Counted from the stretch's first letter, positions 26,165 through 36,037 are shown. The stretch: 64,000 bases of DNA from Enterovibrio coralii (GCF_001559595.1 NZ_LNTY01000036.1:1-64000); one strand, 5' to 3'. Notes: generated by a model from the letters alone, not told the origin. Numbers and translations: made by a program.

Positions 26165-27063
26165 ATGCGCATTAGTGACAACCAATTCAGCCAAATGATG
26201 CTGTCCAGCCTTCAAGTAAATAACGCTGGGCTGGGAAATGTGCTGCAGCAAATGTCGACGTCCAATCGACTCACAAAACTATCAGATGACCCGATGGCGT
26301 CTATCAAACTGCTGAATCTAGAGCGTGAAAGCGCAGCTATTGCTCAGTATCAAACTAACATCGCAAACGTGAACACCACGCTGTCGAGCCAAGAGGTTCA
26401 TCTCGATTCTGTTGAAGAGAGCCTTCAAAGCATGCGTGACTGGTGCTGTGGGGTTCTAACGGTTCTTTAAGTGAAGATGACCGCGCAGGTATGATTGCTG
26501 AACTAGAGATCCTTAGAGACTCCATTGCTTCTTCATTTAACGCACAAGATGAAGAAGGCAATTACCTGTTTTCGGGCACCAATACGAATGCGCCAGCAAT
26601 TTCTAATGCCGGTGGCGGTTACGTGATTGATGGCAACAGCGACAAGCGCGTTGTGACTGTCTCAAAGGGTGTCACCATGGAGTCCAACATGACTGCCGCG
26701 GACATCGTGGATTTGGGCGGCGGTAACAATGTCCTCAACCAAATTGACGCCATGATTGAAGAGTTCAAAAACCCAACGGACAACTTCCAAGCAGAAGTCG
26801 ATGCGACCTTAGGTGCTATCGATAGTACGCACAGTAACGTCCTTGGCGCGATGACTGAAGTGGGTGGTCGCATCAATAATTTGGATTTGATGGAAAGCAC
26901 TCACAGCGAAAACAAGCTATTCGTGGATAAGGTGAATAGTGACATTTCTGCCTTGGATTACGGTGAAGCGTCTGTTCGCCTCAACAACTACCTCGCGGCA
27001 TTGCAAGCAACACAAGCAAGCTACGTTAAAATCAACGACCTAAATTTGTTCGACCGAATCTAA
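26165..27063 (+). CDS. flgL: Lateral flagellar hook-associated protein FlgL (HAP3, frameshifted as read)
   Basis: About 299 aa after repair. The ATG at 26165 gives MRISDNQFSQMMLSSLQVNN, and the flagellin-like NRLTKLSDDPMASIKLLNLERE follows. One T is missing at about 26441 (GACTGG for GACTTGG); the next frame continues LVLWGSNGSLSEDDRAGM and LRDSIASSFNAQDEEGNYLFSGTNT to the stop. This is a homopolymer deletion. It forms the second hook-filament junction ring. Confidence 0.88.
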
Positions 27064-27080
27064 GTAACAGGTAAGTTTTA

Positions 27081-28121
27081 ATGGTGATGAGCACAGTAGA
27101 AGTAAGACCTCAGGGCATTCGTTTAACGAGCCATGAGCAGACTTCTATCTCTCCATCTCGTTCGTCGGACCAAAGCAATGTTGTTGCACCGAGAACGTCA
27201 ATCCAAAAGGCTGACGCACCGTCAGCCTATTCCGTTTCTAAGATGCTGCTTGCCCAAGGCCAGCAACAGGCAACATCTGTTCAAATCGCGTCCAAATCCC
27301 TTCAACTGGTTGGAAAGGAACTTAGCAAAATCAAAGGCAGCCTTACGCAGGCGCTTTCGGTTGGCTCACAGAACGTTCCTGGTCTAAAAGACGGTTTGTC
27401 TCAAGGAAAGCAAGCAATTGAGAGGATTCTCAATCAAGCACGCTATGAAGGTAAGCGTGTGGTGGACAATGAACTGCGAGTGAAACTTGATAGTGCTGAC
27501 ATTCGCCGCTTTGCCATTCCGGGCTTAAACATCCACCGTTTAAGCGAACGCGCTGAGCAAATCCGTTTAGACTTCCCTCAGGGTCAATCAGTTATGATCA
27601 ACTTTGATGGTGAGTCTGATGGAATGAAAACCCTGAAAATGCTCGATCGAAGCCTTATTCCAATGGGAATGCGAGCAACTTTGGGCAATGACGGTTCAAT
27701 CCTGTTTGAAGCGCAGGAGAGTGCTTACCGTCAAATGCAAAGCAAGGTGATGGTGACAGGACAAGGTTACCGTTTCCCTGCGGGTCAGCCCAATGCGCTC
27801 AATATCAAGCCCGATCCTGAAGGGATCGCAGAGCTGAGTTTTGATCTCAGTAGCCGAGATGGGATCAAACAAACCATCAACAAAGTGAATCAGCATCTTC
27901 AGCAAGTTCACGTTGGCTTTGGTGAAGCGCGCGCTTTCCATCAACAACTGTCTTCAGATATGTCAGCACTGCGTGATGCAAAAAAGTCACTCGACATTGA
28001 CGGCGTCAACAAGGTGCTTGATAACTTCCAAGCGTCATCTGGGCAGTTTACAAAAACGTTTGAAGCCCTCAATGCGCAAGCAAACGTAAAGCGGCACAGT
28101 GTAGTGGCGTTGTTGAAATAA
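27081..28121 (+). CDS. Flagellin/HAP-like protein at the end of the lateral flg operon
   Basis: 346 aa, unassigned. It follows flgL by 17 bp and ends at a terminator, so it is the last gene of the flg operon. After a Ser/Gln-rich N-terminus, residues about 75-155 follow a flagellin D1-like pattern: a long helix (LQLVGKELSKIKGSLTQAL), then KQAIERILNQARYEGKRVVD, resembling the flagellin RVSNQTQFNGVKVL region, then beta-like LRVKL. A C-terminal helix (TINKVNQHLQQVHVGFGEARAFHQQL) could pair with it. The canonical D0 termini are absent. A gene in this position in other lateral systems has been called lafW, but I cannot confirm identity. Confidence 0.6.
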   Translation: MVMSTVEVRPQGIRLTSHEQTSISPSRSSDQSNVVAPRTSIQKADAPSAYSVSKMLLAQGQQQATSVQIASKSLQLVGKELSKIKGSLTQALSVGSQNVPGLKDGLSQGKQAIERILNQARYEGKRVVDNELRVKLDSADIRRFAIPGLNIHRLSERAEQIRLDFPQGQSVMINFDGESDGMKTLKMLDRSLIPMGMRATLGNDGSILFEAQESAYRQMQSKVMVTGQGYRFPAGQPNALNIKPDPEGIAELSFDLSSRDGIKQTINKVNQHLQQVHVGFGEARAFHQQLSSDMSALRDAKKSLDIDGVNKVLDNFQASSGQFTKTFEALNAQANVKRHSVVALLK

Positions 28122-28122
28122 G

Positions 28123-28150
28123 AAAGCGGCAGATAGCCGCTTTTTCTTTT
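28123..28150 (+). terminator. Terminator of the lateral flg operon
   Basis: Stem AAAGCGGC / GCCGCTTT with a 5-nt loop, followed by TTTTTCTTTTT. It stands between the flg operon and the convergent corA gene. Confidence 0.88.
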
Positions 28151-28159
28151 TGGAGGCCT

Positions 28160-29115
28160 CTACAACCACCCCTTCCTTTGGAAATAGATCAGTGGTGCGA
28201 CGCCTGATGCGATCATCAGGGTGATGGCGAAGGCGAAGCCGTATTTCCAATGCAGCTCTGGCATAAACTCGAAGTTCATACCGTAGATACTGGCGATAAC
28301 CGTAGGTGGTAGGAATACAACGGCGGCGATGGAGAAGATCTTTATGATCTGGTTCTGTTCGATGTTGATAAAGCCCTGCGTGGAGTCCATCAGAAAGTTA
28401 ATCTTGTCGAACAGGAAGGTGGTGTGTGACATCAGGGCATCGATGTCGCGGCTGATTTCGTGCATGGTTTCACGGTGTTCGTTGCGGTTTTGAAGGTGAC
28501 GCAGCAAGAACGAAATCGCGCGCTGGGTATCCATCAAACACAACCTGATCTTTCCGTTACTGTCCTCAAGTTTTGCCAAGTGCGCAATGCTTTCCTCAAG
28601 GTCTGAGTCGTCGTCTTCCAAAACAGCATGGCTGACCTTTTCTGACTCTCTGTGCAAGTCCTCAAGGGTATCCGCGTGGTTCTCGACCTTCTGCTCGAGA
28701 AGTGTCACTAAGAGGCTTTCTACGTCTTTACAGCGTACCTGTCGTTTTCGCGCTCTGAAGCGCAGAAGTCTGAAGTCGGCCACTTCACCTTCACGGATCG
28801 TAATGAGTCGCTGGCTTTGTAGGATGCAAGCGACGGTCACTGTGTTGTGGCGACCTTCACTTGGAGCCAGAAACAGCGAGTGAACATGTAGGCCACTTTT
28901 GTCGAGAAAATAGCGCGCCGAGGTTTCAATTTCTTCCACATCGTCAGATTCAGGAAGGTCGATTTTTAGCAGCGAACTCACCAGTTGGCGCTCGCTGTCA
29001 GTGGGTTCATGGGCGTCAATCCACATGGCTTTTTCTACAAGCGTGGTGATATCTGAGCTTCTTCAATGGGAATCTCAGTGATGTAGCCGGATTCAATAGT
29101 GAACAAACGAAGCAT
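28160..29115 (-). CDS. corA: CorA magnesium/cobalt transporter (frameshifted as read)
   Basis: About 318 aa after repair, matching CorA length. The ATG at 29115 has GGGGGAAG before it and encodes MLRLFTIESGYITEIPIEEAQ. One base is missing at about 29052; with a G restored the frame runs DITTLVEKAMWIDAHEP into the main frame. The pore signature is YGMNFEFMPELHWKYGF between two C-terminal membrane helices, and the protein ends YFQRKGWL. It is a pentameric Mg2+ channel, unrelated to flagella, and sits within the lateral locus. Confidence 0.92.
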
Positions 29116-29206
29116 GACTTCCCCCGAATTAAGAAAGACATTATCTATAAGTGTTGGTCTATAACGCCTTGAGTTTCAAGATAGACAAGACGTTGGTGTT
29201 CGCCCG

Positions 29207-29488
29207 TCACACTAGGAAGAAAAAATAGAGAAAGCAAACAAACGCGAGCAACGTTGCTGAAATTACAGGGTAGATGATATGACTATGCTGGTGGGAAGGA
29301 CGCTGAAAACAAAGGAAAGCCAGCAACAGGTTGTAGAACATCAATAAGGCACTGATGATGGTGCCGCCGCTCAGTGTTAAATCCGGCAGCAGAAACAGAA
29401 AAAGCCCCAACAAGCAGTAGTCGATGACGACAAGCCACAGGAAAACCTTTTTGATGGAATCAGTTGATGATGAGACTGGACGTGACAT
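29207..29488 (-). CDS. Small hypothetical membrane protein
   Basis: 93 aa with three hydrophobic segments (VFLWLVVIDYCLLGLFLFLL, IISALLMFYNLLLAFL and VISATLLAFVCFLYFFFLV) separated by a His-rich loop. I do not recognise the family. It lies between corA and the lafU motor gene on the same strand. Its place after the laf operon could mean co-transcription, but the gap to lafU is 109 bp. Confidence 0.55.
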   Translation of the reverse strand: MSRPVSSSTDSIKKVFLWLVVIDYCLLGLFLFLLPDLTLSGGTIISALLMFYNLLLAFLCFQRPSHQHSHIIYPVISATLLAFVCFLYFFFLV

Positions 29489-29597
29489 GGTCGATTACGT
29501 GCTGACAATGAAAGAAAGTGTGAGTGAGAAAAAGCATGTCGGGCATTACTACAATCGGAATAGTACTCGTCATTGCCCGACATGAAGCGGTTACTTG

Positions 29598-30574
29598 CTA
29601 ACTTTGTCCAGGTGAGTTGGTGACATCACTCCTTACGATCTCTTCGCGATAAACGGGTTGGTTGAAGCGTGCTTTGTCTTTGGCTTTTTCTAATTCGCTC
29701 GTTCCTTGCGTGCCAAACAAAGACTCAATAATTTCTGCAGCTGGTGTGGTAAGCACGAACAATTCAATACGTCGGTTTTCTGATGATTCTGGGTCGACGC
29801 TATTGAGTAAGGCTCGGTCTGACATGCCCGTAACCTGCAATACGCGCTCTTCTGGCATGCCACCTTCGACCAAGGTTTTCCGTGCTTGGTTCGCACGGTT
29901 GACCGAAAGCTCCCAGTTGGATTTAGAGCTGAATGCTTGTTTGAAACGCGTTGCATCTGTGTGCCCACTAATGATTAGCGGGTTGGTAACCCGTTCAAAA
30001 ATCGGGGAGAGCAGAAGCAGCAAGTCTTCAAAAAATGGCGTTAGATCTGATCCGCCGCGGCTGAACATGTGTTGCTTATAATCGTCTTGCAACACGATGC
30101 GAAGGCCCTGTGGCGTGACTGTGACGTTTACATTGCCTTGCGCGTTGATTTGCTTCGTCATCTCCTCTACAACCTTGGCAAGGGCGGCCAGTTGTTCTTG
30201 GGTGTCGAACTTGCCAAGGATAAGAGAATCCGTTTGAGTGCCGTTCCCATTGCCCTGAAAAAACGAACTTACAGAGTGGGTCGAATTATGCTGACTTGGC
30301 ACAGAAGAATCTGATGCCAAGTCGATAGGCGAAATACTTTGTGAAGAATCAAAAGGGTTACCAAAGCTTTTGTCGAACACGCTGGCACTGTGCAAGTTTG
30401 CATGATGGCTTTTCGCTCTTCTTTGTCGACCACTTGCATTACCCAAAGCACTAAAAACAGTGCCATAAGCGCAATCATGAAGTCAGCGAACGCAACCTTC
30501 CACGCACCACCATGAAAGTCATCATGCGATTTATGTTTTGCACGTTTGAAGACGACGTGTTCTTGCTTTTGCAT
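29598..30574 (-). CDS. lafU: Lateral flagellar motor stator protein LafU (MotB-like, frameshifted as read)
   Basis: About 325 aa after repair. The N-terminal helix [23 protein letters not shown] carries the proton-binding aspartate. One A is missing at 30397-30399 (on the coding strand CAAAC for CAAAAC), which rejoins RKAIMQ to [21 protein letters not shown]. The C-terminal OmpA-like peptidoglycan-binding domain is clear ([44 protein letters not shown]). It anchors the stator for proton-driven rotation with LafT, which overlaps it at one base. Confidence 0.9.
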
Positions 30575-31431
30575 TATCCCTCCTGTTCAGCCAGCCATTG
30601 CTCCATTTGATTGAACGTGGGCTTGATATCTAGCTGAATGTGTTTTCGTCCCGCGTCGATCGCGAGCAAAGTCGGTTTTTTCGCCACATAAGCGACCAGG
30701 GTTGCGCGTACACACTCATAAGCAGACATCTCGCGTTTTACGCGCTGCGCCATGGCGTTACTTGCAGGGTCCAGACAGCAATAGCAGCCAAAAATACCTA
30801 AGAATGTACCTACGAGGGCTGCTGCCACGTGATAGCCAATCATGGCAATGGAGCCGTCAATGGCACTCATGGTAATGATGATGCCGCCAACAGCTGCCAA
30901 AATACCGAAGCCAGGCAAAGCTTCAGCAGTGCGTTGCAACGATTTAGATGGCAACAATAAATCGGTTTCTATCGCATCAATTTCTTGTTCTAGCAGACCC
31001 TCTAATTCATGAGGCGACATTTGTCCCATTGCCATTAAACGCAAATTGTCAGTTATGAAGGCGACAAGGCGATAATCTTTCGCCACGAGTGGATAACGAT
31101 GAAAAATTGCGCTTTCGGAGGGATTTTCAATATGGCTATCGAGAGATTTGAATCCACCATTTCGGATGGCCTCAAGAAGAGATTGAAGCAATGCCATCAA
31201 CTCCATGTAGTATTCACGCTCGTTCTGTGGACGGCGAAGAATACGGGCAAATTGCGTGCGCATTTCTTTGAGTACATGGGATGGGTTACCAATAATCAAA
31301 GAGCCTAAAGCTGCTCCAATAATGATCACAAACTCAGCGGGTTGCCAAATTGCCCCGAGCTTACCGCCTGCCATGACGTAGCCGCCAAATACACCACCCA
31401 AAATGATGAGTGCTCCAAGTAGTTTTTGCAT
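30574..31431 (-). CDS. lafT: Lateral flagellar motor stator protein LafT (MotA-like)
   Basis: 285 aa with four membrane helices in the MotA pattern. N-terminal helices are [19 protein letters not shown] and [19 protein letters not shown]; the cytoplasmic loop includes [25 protein letters not shown]; later helices are [17 protein letters not shown] and [24 protein letters not shown]. With LafU it forms the proton channel that turns the lateral motor. It follows lafS and precedes lafU. Confidence 0.93.
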   Translation of the reverse strand: MQKLLGALIILGGVFGGYVMAGGKLGAIWQPAEFVIIIGAALGSLIIGNPSHVLKEMRTQFARILRRPQNEREYYMELMALLQSLLEAIRNGGFKSLDSHIENPSESAIFHRYPLVAKDYRLVAFITDNLRLMAMGQMSPHELEGLLEQEIDAIETDLLLPSKSLQRTAEALPGFGILAAVGGIIITMSAIDGSIAMIGYHVAAALVGTFLGIFGCYCCLDPASNAMAQRVKREMSAYECVRATLVAYVAKKPTLLAIDAGRKHIQLDIKPTFNQMEQWLAEQEG

Positions 31432-31440
31432 CGTTGACTC

Positions 31441-32169
31441 CTAGGCAGTCAGGTAGAGATTAAGTTGTTTCAGAGCCTGCTTGTGTAACTGGCAGATCCG
31501 GGGAGGTGTCAGGTCCAGCACCAGAGCGATTTCATGCAGGTTTAAGTCGTGTTGGTAAAACAGGGTCATTAGCAATTGGTCGCGCTGGTTCAGCTTAGAA
31601 AGCGCAGACTCAAGGCTAATACGCGCTTCCTCATGAGATACACCGTCGTAGCTATCTCCAATGTGGTTTTCGGCACCATTTTCGAGCAGCTGATCAAGGC
31701 TTTGCATCTCGCCGGCGAGAGAGGCGTTGAGTCTTGCATAGTAATCTTGCTCTGAGGTGCCGAGTGCTTTGATGATTTCTGCATCTGTGGGCTGTCTGCC
31801 TAATGATCGCATGAGATCTCGGGTGACATCGTTCAGCTCATGGGCATCTTGACGTGTTTTCCGTGAACGCCAGTCTAATCGGCGTAGCTCATCGAGAATC
31901 GCGCCGCGAATCCGGCACACAGCGTAGGCAGGGAATTGCGGGTCATCGACGTTTCCATACCGTCGACCCGCTTCAAGTAAGCCAATGAGACCAATTTGCT
32001 GCATATCCTCGACACTGCAATGTGTCGTCGCATGGGCACGCAGTTGGTTAACAATCCGCTTCACGAGAATCTGGTGCTTCTGCAGAAGCTTATTCTCATC
32101 AACTGGCGCGGCATTGCTGACACTCAGTTCGGTCTCTGTATATCCATCGTTAAAGGCCATATCCAACAT
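31441..32169 (-). CDS. lafS: Lateral flagellar sigma factor LafS (sigma-28, FliA-like)
   Basis: About 242 aa from the ATG at 32169, which has AAGGA 7 nt before it; the longer frame would need a TTG. Region 2 is HQILVKRIVNQLRAHATTHCSVEDMQQIGLIGLLEAGRRY with AYAVCRIRGAILDELRRLDW. Region 4 is LNQRDQLLMTLFYQHDLNLHEIALVLDLTPPRICQLHKQALKQL. It directs RNA polymerase to late genes such as lafA, and is the expected target of FlgM. Confidence 0.94.
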   Translation of the reverse strand: MLDMAFNDGYTETELSVSNAAPVDENKLLQKHQILVKRIVNQLRAHATTHCSVEDMQQIGLIGLLEAGRRYGNVDDPQFPAYAVCRIRGAILDELRRLDWRSRKTRQDAHELNDVTRDLMRSLGRQPTDAEIIKALGTSEQDYYARLNASLAGEMQSLDQLLENGAENHIGDSYDGVSHEEARISLESALSKLNQRDQLLMTLFYQHDLNLHEIALVLDLTPPRICQLHKQALKQLNLYLTA

Positions 32170-32179
32170 AGATACGTCC

Positions 32180-32680
32180 TTACTGCACAACGTATTTGGT
32201 CAGCAGAACATCATCTATATCTCTTACGAGATCGGTTTTGTTGAAAGCTGTAATCAGGGTGTTTTTCACGTCAGACTGTAGCTTGTCGATAGCACCTTCT
32301 TCTTGAAGATCGTTGTAGTGCATGTCAGCAAACAGCTTCAGCAGCGCGTTTTGAATAACAGGCATGTAGTTATCTATGGCCGTCATTCGCTCTGGATAAC
32401 GGGTCTCTATCGCCAGTTCAAGCATCACAAAGTGGGTTTGATTATTACCTTTTATAGAAAGAACAATTTTTTCCAAAGGATGAAAGCTTGGCCCTTGGCT
32501 GACTTCTTCTTCGGTAAAGAATGTCGGCATTTCAAACGAAGAGAAAAGCCCTTCGTTTGCAGGTTGTGACTGGGTTGCGCGTTGTAAATACCACACGCCG
32601 CCGAACACGGTTGCCGCTGAAACAATTGCGCTGGAGACAAACATGATGCCAGTAATGGCGAGAAGTTGTTTTTTTGTCAT
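32180..32680 (-). CDS. fliL: Lateral flagellar FliL/LafF-type basal body protein
   Basis: 166 aa with one N-terminal membrane helix (LAITGIMFVSSAIVSAATVFGGVWYL). The FliL periplasmic domain follows (FHPLEKIVLSIKGNNQTHFVMLELAIETRYPERMTAIDNYMPVIQNALLKLFADM), ending LVRDIDDVLLTKYVVQ. FliL supports stator activity, notably during swarming. It lies between fliK and lafS. Confidence 0.88.
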   Translation of the reverse strand: MTKKQLLAITGIMFVSSAIVSAATVFGGVWYLQRATQSQPANEGLFSSFEMPTFFTEEEVSQGPSFHPLEKIVLSIKGNNQTHFVMLELAIETRYPERMTAIDNYMPVIQNALLKLFADMHYNDLQEEGAIDKLQSDVKNTLITAFNKTDLVRDIDDVLLTKYVVQ

Positions 32681-32700
32681 TACCTGTACCTCTTCATCAA

Positions 32701-33732
32701 TCAGGCGTGAACATTGAGCCAGTGCTCAGAAGAAAATGCGTGAGTGTCGTTGTCAGATTGGACGTCTCGTGCTGCATAGATGCTTCCGTGTTCGTCGTCA
32801 TCATCATGTTGTTTTTTCTGGTGATGTTCTGCACCGACGTTGACATCCACATGCACGAAATGATCAGTTTGAAGTTCAGCGCGTAAGCGCTCTGAGAGCT
32901 GTACCAGTGCTTCACGCGTTGCAACCGCGCTTGCGTTTAGCTGCACGTTCAGCCTGTCTCCCTCAACGCGGACTATCACATCCAACTTGCCAAGTTCTGG
33001 TGGGTCCAAACGGATGCGGGCTTCTTGCAAGTTTTGCTGAGCTTGGAAAGAGACGCGGTCTTGTAATACCTGCATCATTTGCTCACCCCATTTTCCCCCT
33101 TGTGTATCCACGCGAATGGGTGCCCATTCAGTGGTTGGTTGGGATAGGGTCGTGAGCGCAGGTTGAACGTGTTGTGCTTGTTGAGATGCGCTGACACCTG
33201 ATGCCGCAGTAATATTGGTGATCACCGAGGGTTGAGTCGTCAGCAATGCATTCAACGCGTCAGACACTTTCGTTGTTACTGGGGCAGGAGATGTGGACAA
33301 GGCGTCCGTTGACGTCTGCTGTGTCGTAAGTAACGACAATGCTTCCCCAGTGTTTCTCGCTATCGGTTGGGTGGATGGCGTTTGAACGAAAGGGGTGTCA
33401 GTTGCTGAACCCATGCCGATTGCTCTTGGTAGTGTCAAGCTTGAAACAGGTGCGTTTTGTATTGACGCGTTGTTTGCGGGTAAACCCATCATTAGAGTGG
33501 GGTCTGTGCTCTCAAGCCCATGCTCTGGCAGAAAAGTCATCGAGCCATCAAGGCTCTCGGCAGGCTCTTCTGTTTGAGTGAATGCCGTTAGCAAAGGGTG
33601 CTGCGTAGAAAACGGCAATGCTGACGCTCCTTGAACGGCAGTATTGAAGCCTTTTGCGGGTTTGATGTTTCCAAATCCGACATCGTTAGTTTTTGATGTC
33701 GTCGTGGCCAACTGAATGGGGGAAGCTACCAT
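32701..33732 (-). CDS. fliK: Lateral flagellar hook-length control protein FliK (LafE)
   Basis: 343 aa. The N-terminal two thirds is low-complexity Thr/Ser/Gln/Pro-rich, the secreted ruler. The C-terminal FliK switch domain is recognisable: WGEQMMQVLQDRVSFQAQQNLQEARIRLDPPELGKLDVIVRVEGDRLNVQLNASAVATREALVQLSERLRAELQ. The ruler sets hook length and triggers FlhB to change substrate class. It overlaps the fliT start by 7 bp. Confidence 0.9.
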   Translation of the reverse strand: MVASPIQLATTTSKTNDVGFGNIKPAKGFNTAVQGASALPFSTQHPLLTAFTQTEEPAESLDGSMTFLPEHGLESTDPTLMMGLPANNASIQNAPVSSLTLPRAIGMGSATDTPFVQTPSTQPIARNTGEALSLLTTQQTSTDALSTSPAPVTTKVSDALNALLTTQPSVITNITAASGVSASQQAQHVQPALTTLSQPTTEWAPIRVDTQGGKWGEQMMQVLQDRVSFQAQQNLQEARIRLDPPELGKLDVIVRVEGDRLNVQLNASAVATREALVQLSERLRAELQTDHFVHVDVNVGAEHHQKKQHDDDDEHGSIYAARDVQSDNDTHAFSSEHWLNVHA

Positions 33733-34046
33733 GCATACTCCATTGTCATCGCCATTTGATATGCCTTTGCTCGTTCTTGTTGCGCTTGCATGTCATTCAA
33801 CTCAACTTCCATTTTGGCGATGTTGTTTTTTAACTGAGAGAACGCGTTTTGATAGACATGCTTTAGCTGCGCCATTTCTTGGGAAAGGGCACTAGAGGAA
33901 AGGTATTCAGGATGTGACTCTAAAAACTTCCTAACTTGCAAATCCAAGCGTTTCAAAGCATCCCAATCTTCTGCGTTTGCTGCGTGATGGATGTGCTTTG
34001 AAAGGGCTTTGATTTGGTTTGCAGCGTAACTATGCGTGTTGACCAA
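33726..34046 (-). CDS. Lateral flagellar FliT-like export chaperone (LafX position)
   Basis: 106 aa, mostly alpha-helical, with the FliT-like layout of an N-terminal helical hairpin (IKALSKHIHHAANAEDWDALKRLDLQVRKFLESH) and a C-terminal helix rich in Gln/Glu/Met. It lies between fliS and fliK, where FliT-type chaperones for the cap protein FliD are found. Sequence similarity is weak and the call relies on position. Confidence 0.65.
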   Translation of the reverse strand: MVNTHSYAANQIKALSKHIHHAANAEDWDALKRLDLQVRKFLESHPEYLSSSALSQEMAQLKHVYQNAFSQLKNNIAKMEVELNDMQAQQERAKAYQMAMTMEYAW

Positions 34047-34416
34047 AATTCATCCATCCTTCGCGAATGTTTGCCATAACACGCTCAACGTTGGTGAGTC
34101 GCTCAAGATCGTTATGCAAGCTGGCTTGGTAAAGCTCCATTTGGCAAAAGTCATAGAGTTGGTGCAGGTTTTCTGCCACTTCGCCGCCATTTTCGAGATC
34201 TAATGCACTATCGAGCCCAATGAGGATATTCATGCACTTGGCAATGCTCGTGCCTTTTTGCTCTAACCTTGCTGCTTCAATGTGCCCACGAGTTCTCTCT
34301 ATCTCGTTCAACACGCCGTCTATCAGCATGACAACCAACTGATGAGGGGAAGCGGACGCGGCTTGCGCGTCCAAATCGACTTGTTGGTATGAGTCGTAGC
34401 CGTTTTCTAGAAACAT
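34030..34416 (-). CDS. fliS: Lateral flagellin chaperone FliS (LafC)
   Basis: About 128 aa. The ATG at 34416 has AGGAG 7 nt before it, better than the in-frame start at 34434. FliS motifs are NGYDSYQQVDLDAQAASASPHQLVVMLIDGVLNEIERTRGHIEA and EKGTSIAKCMNILIGLDSALDLENGGEVAENLHQLYDFCQMELYQAS. It keeps LafA unpolymerised in the cytoplasm. It follows fliD and overlaps fliT. Confidence 0.93.
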   Translation of the reverse strand: MFLENGYDSYQQVDLDAQAASASPHQLVVMLIDGVLNEIERTRGHIEAARLEQKGTSIAKCMNILIGLDSALDLENGGEVAENLHQLYDFCQMELYQASLHNDLERLTNVERVMANIREGWMNFGQHA

Positions 34417-34426
34417 GGAATTACTC

Positions 34427-35763
34427 CTAACCAAACATCGTCATGGTTTGGTTCATTTGGGTCATGATTTGATTCATTTGAGTGAACTGTTTGAGGTAGC
34501 GGTCGTAAGACATCTCGTACTTGCGTTCGAGCTGTGCTTGCTTGTCATCAATGCGTTCAATGTTGCCTTGAAGGGACTCTTTACGTGAGCTGAAGATGCC
34601 GGAACCGAATGACAAGTAAGGTTCCATCAAGCCATCAATGCTATCGAGCAAGTTGCCGTCTCCATTAAACATTTGTTCCAATGCGAGACCGCCGTTTTTC
34701 TGCGCTTCAGCAAACTTATCTTCGTCCAGTGACATCTTGCCCGAACGATCTAATGTCAAACCCACATCCGACAAACGCATGCCGTTGAATTCCGATCGAA
34801 GTAAGGTATTCAACTGACTTTCAATAGAACGAAGCGTTGGATCGTTTGCTAACGCACCACGTTCTTCACCTTCACCACCAAGAGAGGTGTAGCTGTCTAA
34901 CGTTGAAACAAGCGAGTTGTAAGCATCAATAAACTTGGTGACTTGCTCCTTGGTCGCTTCTGCATCCGCGCCGACAGTCATGGTGATAGGGCTTCGCCAG
35001 CGTCTTGGGCTTTTGTCACCGTGATATCAACACCGTCAATTACACCTTCAAACGTGTTACTGCTGTTGGTTAACTTAAGGCCTGTATCTTTTGCGCCCAG
35101 CCAAATGACGGCATCTTTGGGTTCGGTGACTGTCTTCGCTGTGGTGAAGCTGTCTTCAAACCACGCTGCACCAGTGCCCGTTGCAGATACTTGCACGCGA
35201 TTGGCTTCGCCTGTCTCGGTGCTAGAGAGCATTAGGTGAGTCTGACCATTTGAACGAACCAGCGTGGCGTTAACACCAGGGTTGGTACTGTCGTTGTTAA
35301 TGGCTTTCACCAGATCTTGCATTGTCGCCTTGCCATCACCGTCCTTATCCACGGTGGACAGGTCGAGCGTCATGGACTCGCCATTGACGGTAAAGGTTAG
35401 CTCTCCGGTTGTTGGAATTTCGGTGTCTGCTGTCATGTCTGTGGGCATGTTGGCGGACATTTGGTGGGCTGATGCAACCTGCTCAACAAACACCTGATAG
35501 TTACCGCCAAGTGCGCTCGCATCGGCGTTCGCCGTAAAGAAACCGTCTTGCGATGTGGTGGCAGTGTTCTTGATGATGCTGCTGCCAAAACCGTTCATTT
35601 CATTAACGGCATTGCGAAAATCTCGAAGCGCACTTTCAACTTTACCGAGCGCATTGATTTGCGCTTGGTATTTGTCCGCTTGCATTTGATAGCGTTGTTG
35701 AAAAGGCGCAACGTCAAATGTGGCTAATTGGGTCGCCATAGTGATTGGGTCTAAAGAGCTCAT
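34427..35763 (-). CDS. fliD: Lateral flagellar cap protein FliD (LafB, frameshifted as read)
   Basis: About 445 aa after repair. The N-terminus is MSSLDPITMATQLATFDVAPFQQRYQMQADKYQAQINALGKVESALRDFRN. One C is missing at the G-run 34989-34991 on the plus strand, which rejoins KAQDAGEAP to ITMTVGADAEATKEQVTKFIDAYN. The C-terminal FliD part (LDSYTSLGGEGEERGALANDPTLRSIESQLN, then RYLKQFTQMNQIM) follows. The cap is needed for filament growth. It starts the laf operon and has a sigma-54-type promoter about 55 bp upstream. Confidence 0.9.
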
Positions 35764-36004
35764 TGATCTGTCTCCGCGTTATCTCGCCGTTTCGCTTACG
35801 CTGTAATGCCAACAGTTCGCAAGATGTATGCCAGTGGTTGAGTTAATTAAAATCAATGGGTTACTGGTTGCATGGACTCAAAGCGGAAAATGACATTCCT
35901 CTTTGAGCCTTCCGCCTATTCCCATTGATTTCACAAAAGGTATGCCCTAGTAAGGCGACAGAATTGAGGGAAGTGTTTAGGTGGGGAGGGTGATGTTGGT
36001 TCGA
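35764..36004 (-). promoter_or_regulatory. lafB upstream region: sigma-54-type promoter and inverted repeats
   Basis: On the minus strand TGGCATACATCTTGC (35819-35833) has the exact GG-N10-GC spacing of a sigma-54 promoter. Further upstream, AAATCAATGGG (35850-35860) pairs with CCCATTGATTT (35921-35931). Inside that pair are CTCAAAG (35877-35883) with CTTTGAG (35901-35907) and GCGGAA with TTCCGC. AAGCGGAA at 35881-35888 is shared with the flgB upstream palindrome. The position suits an enhancer for LafK. Confidence 0.6.
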
Positions 36005-36032
36005 AAAAAAACCTCCGATGAGGAGGTTTTTT
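36005..36032 (-). terminator. Terminator downstream of the maf-85-aa unit
   Basis: AAACCTCC / GGAGGTTT stem with a GATGA loop, flanked by A-run and T-run, so it works in either direction. It separates the maf unit from the fliD operon. Confidence 0.85.
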
Positions 36033-36037
36033 CTGTG

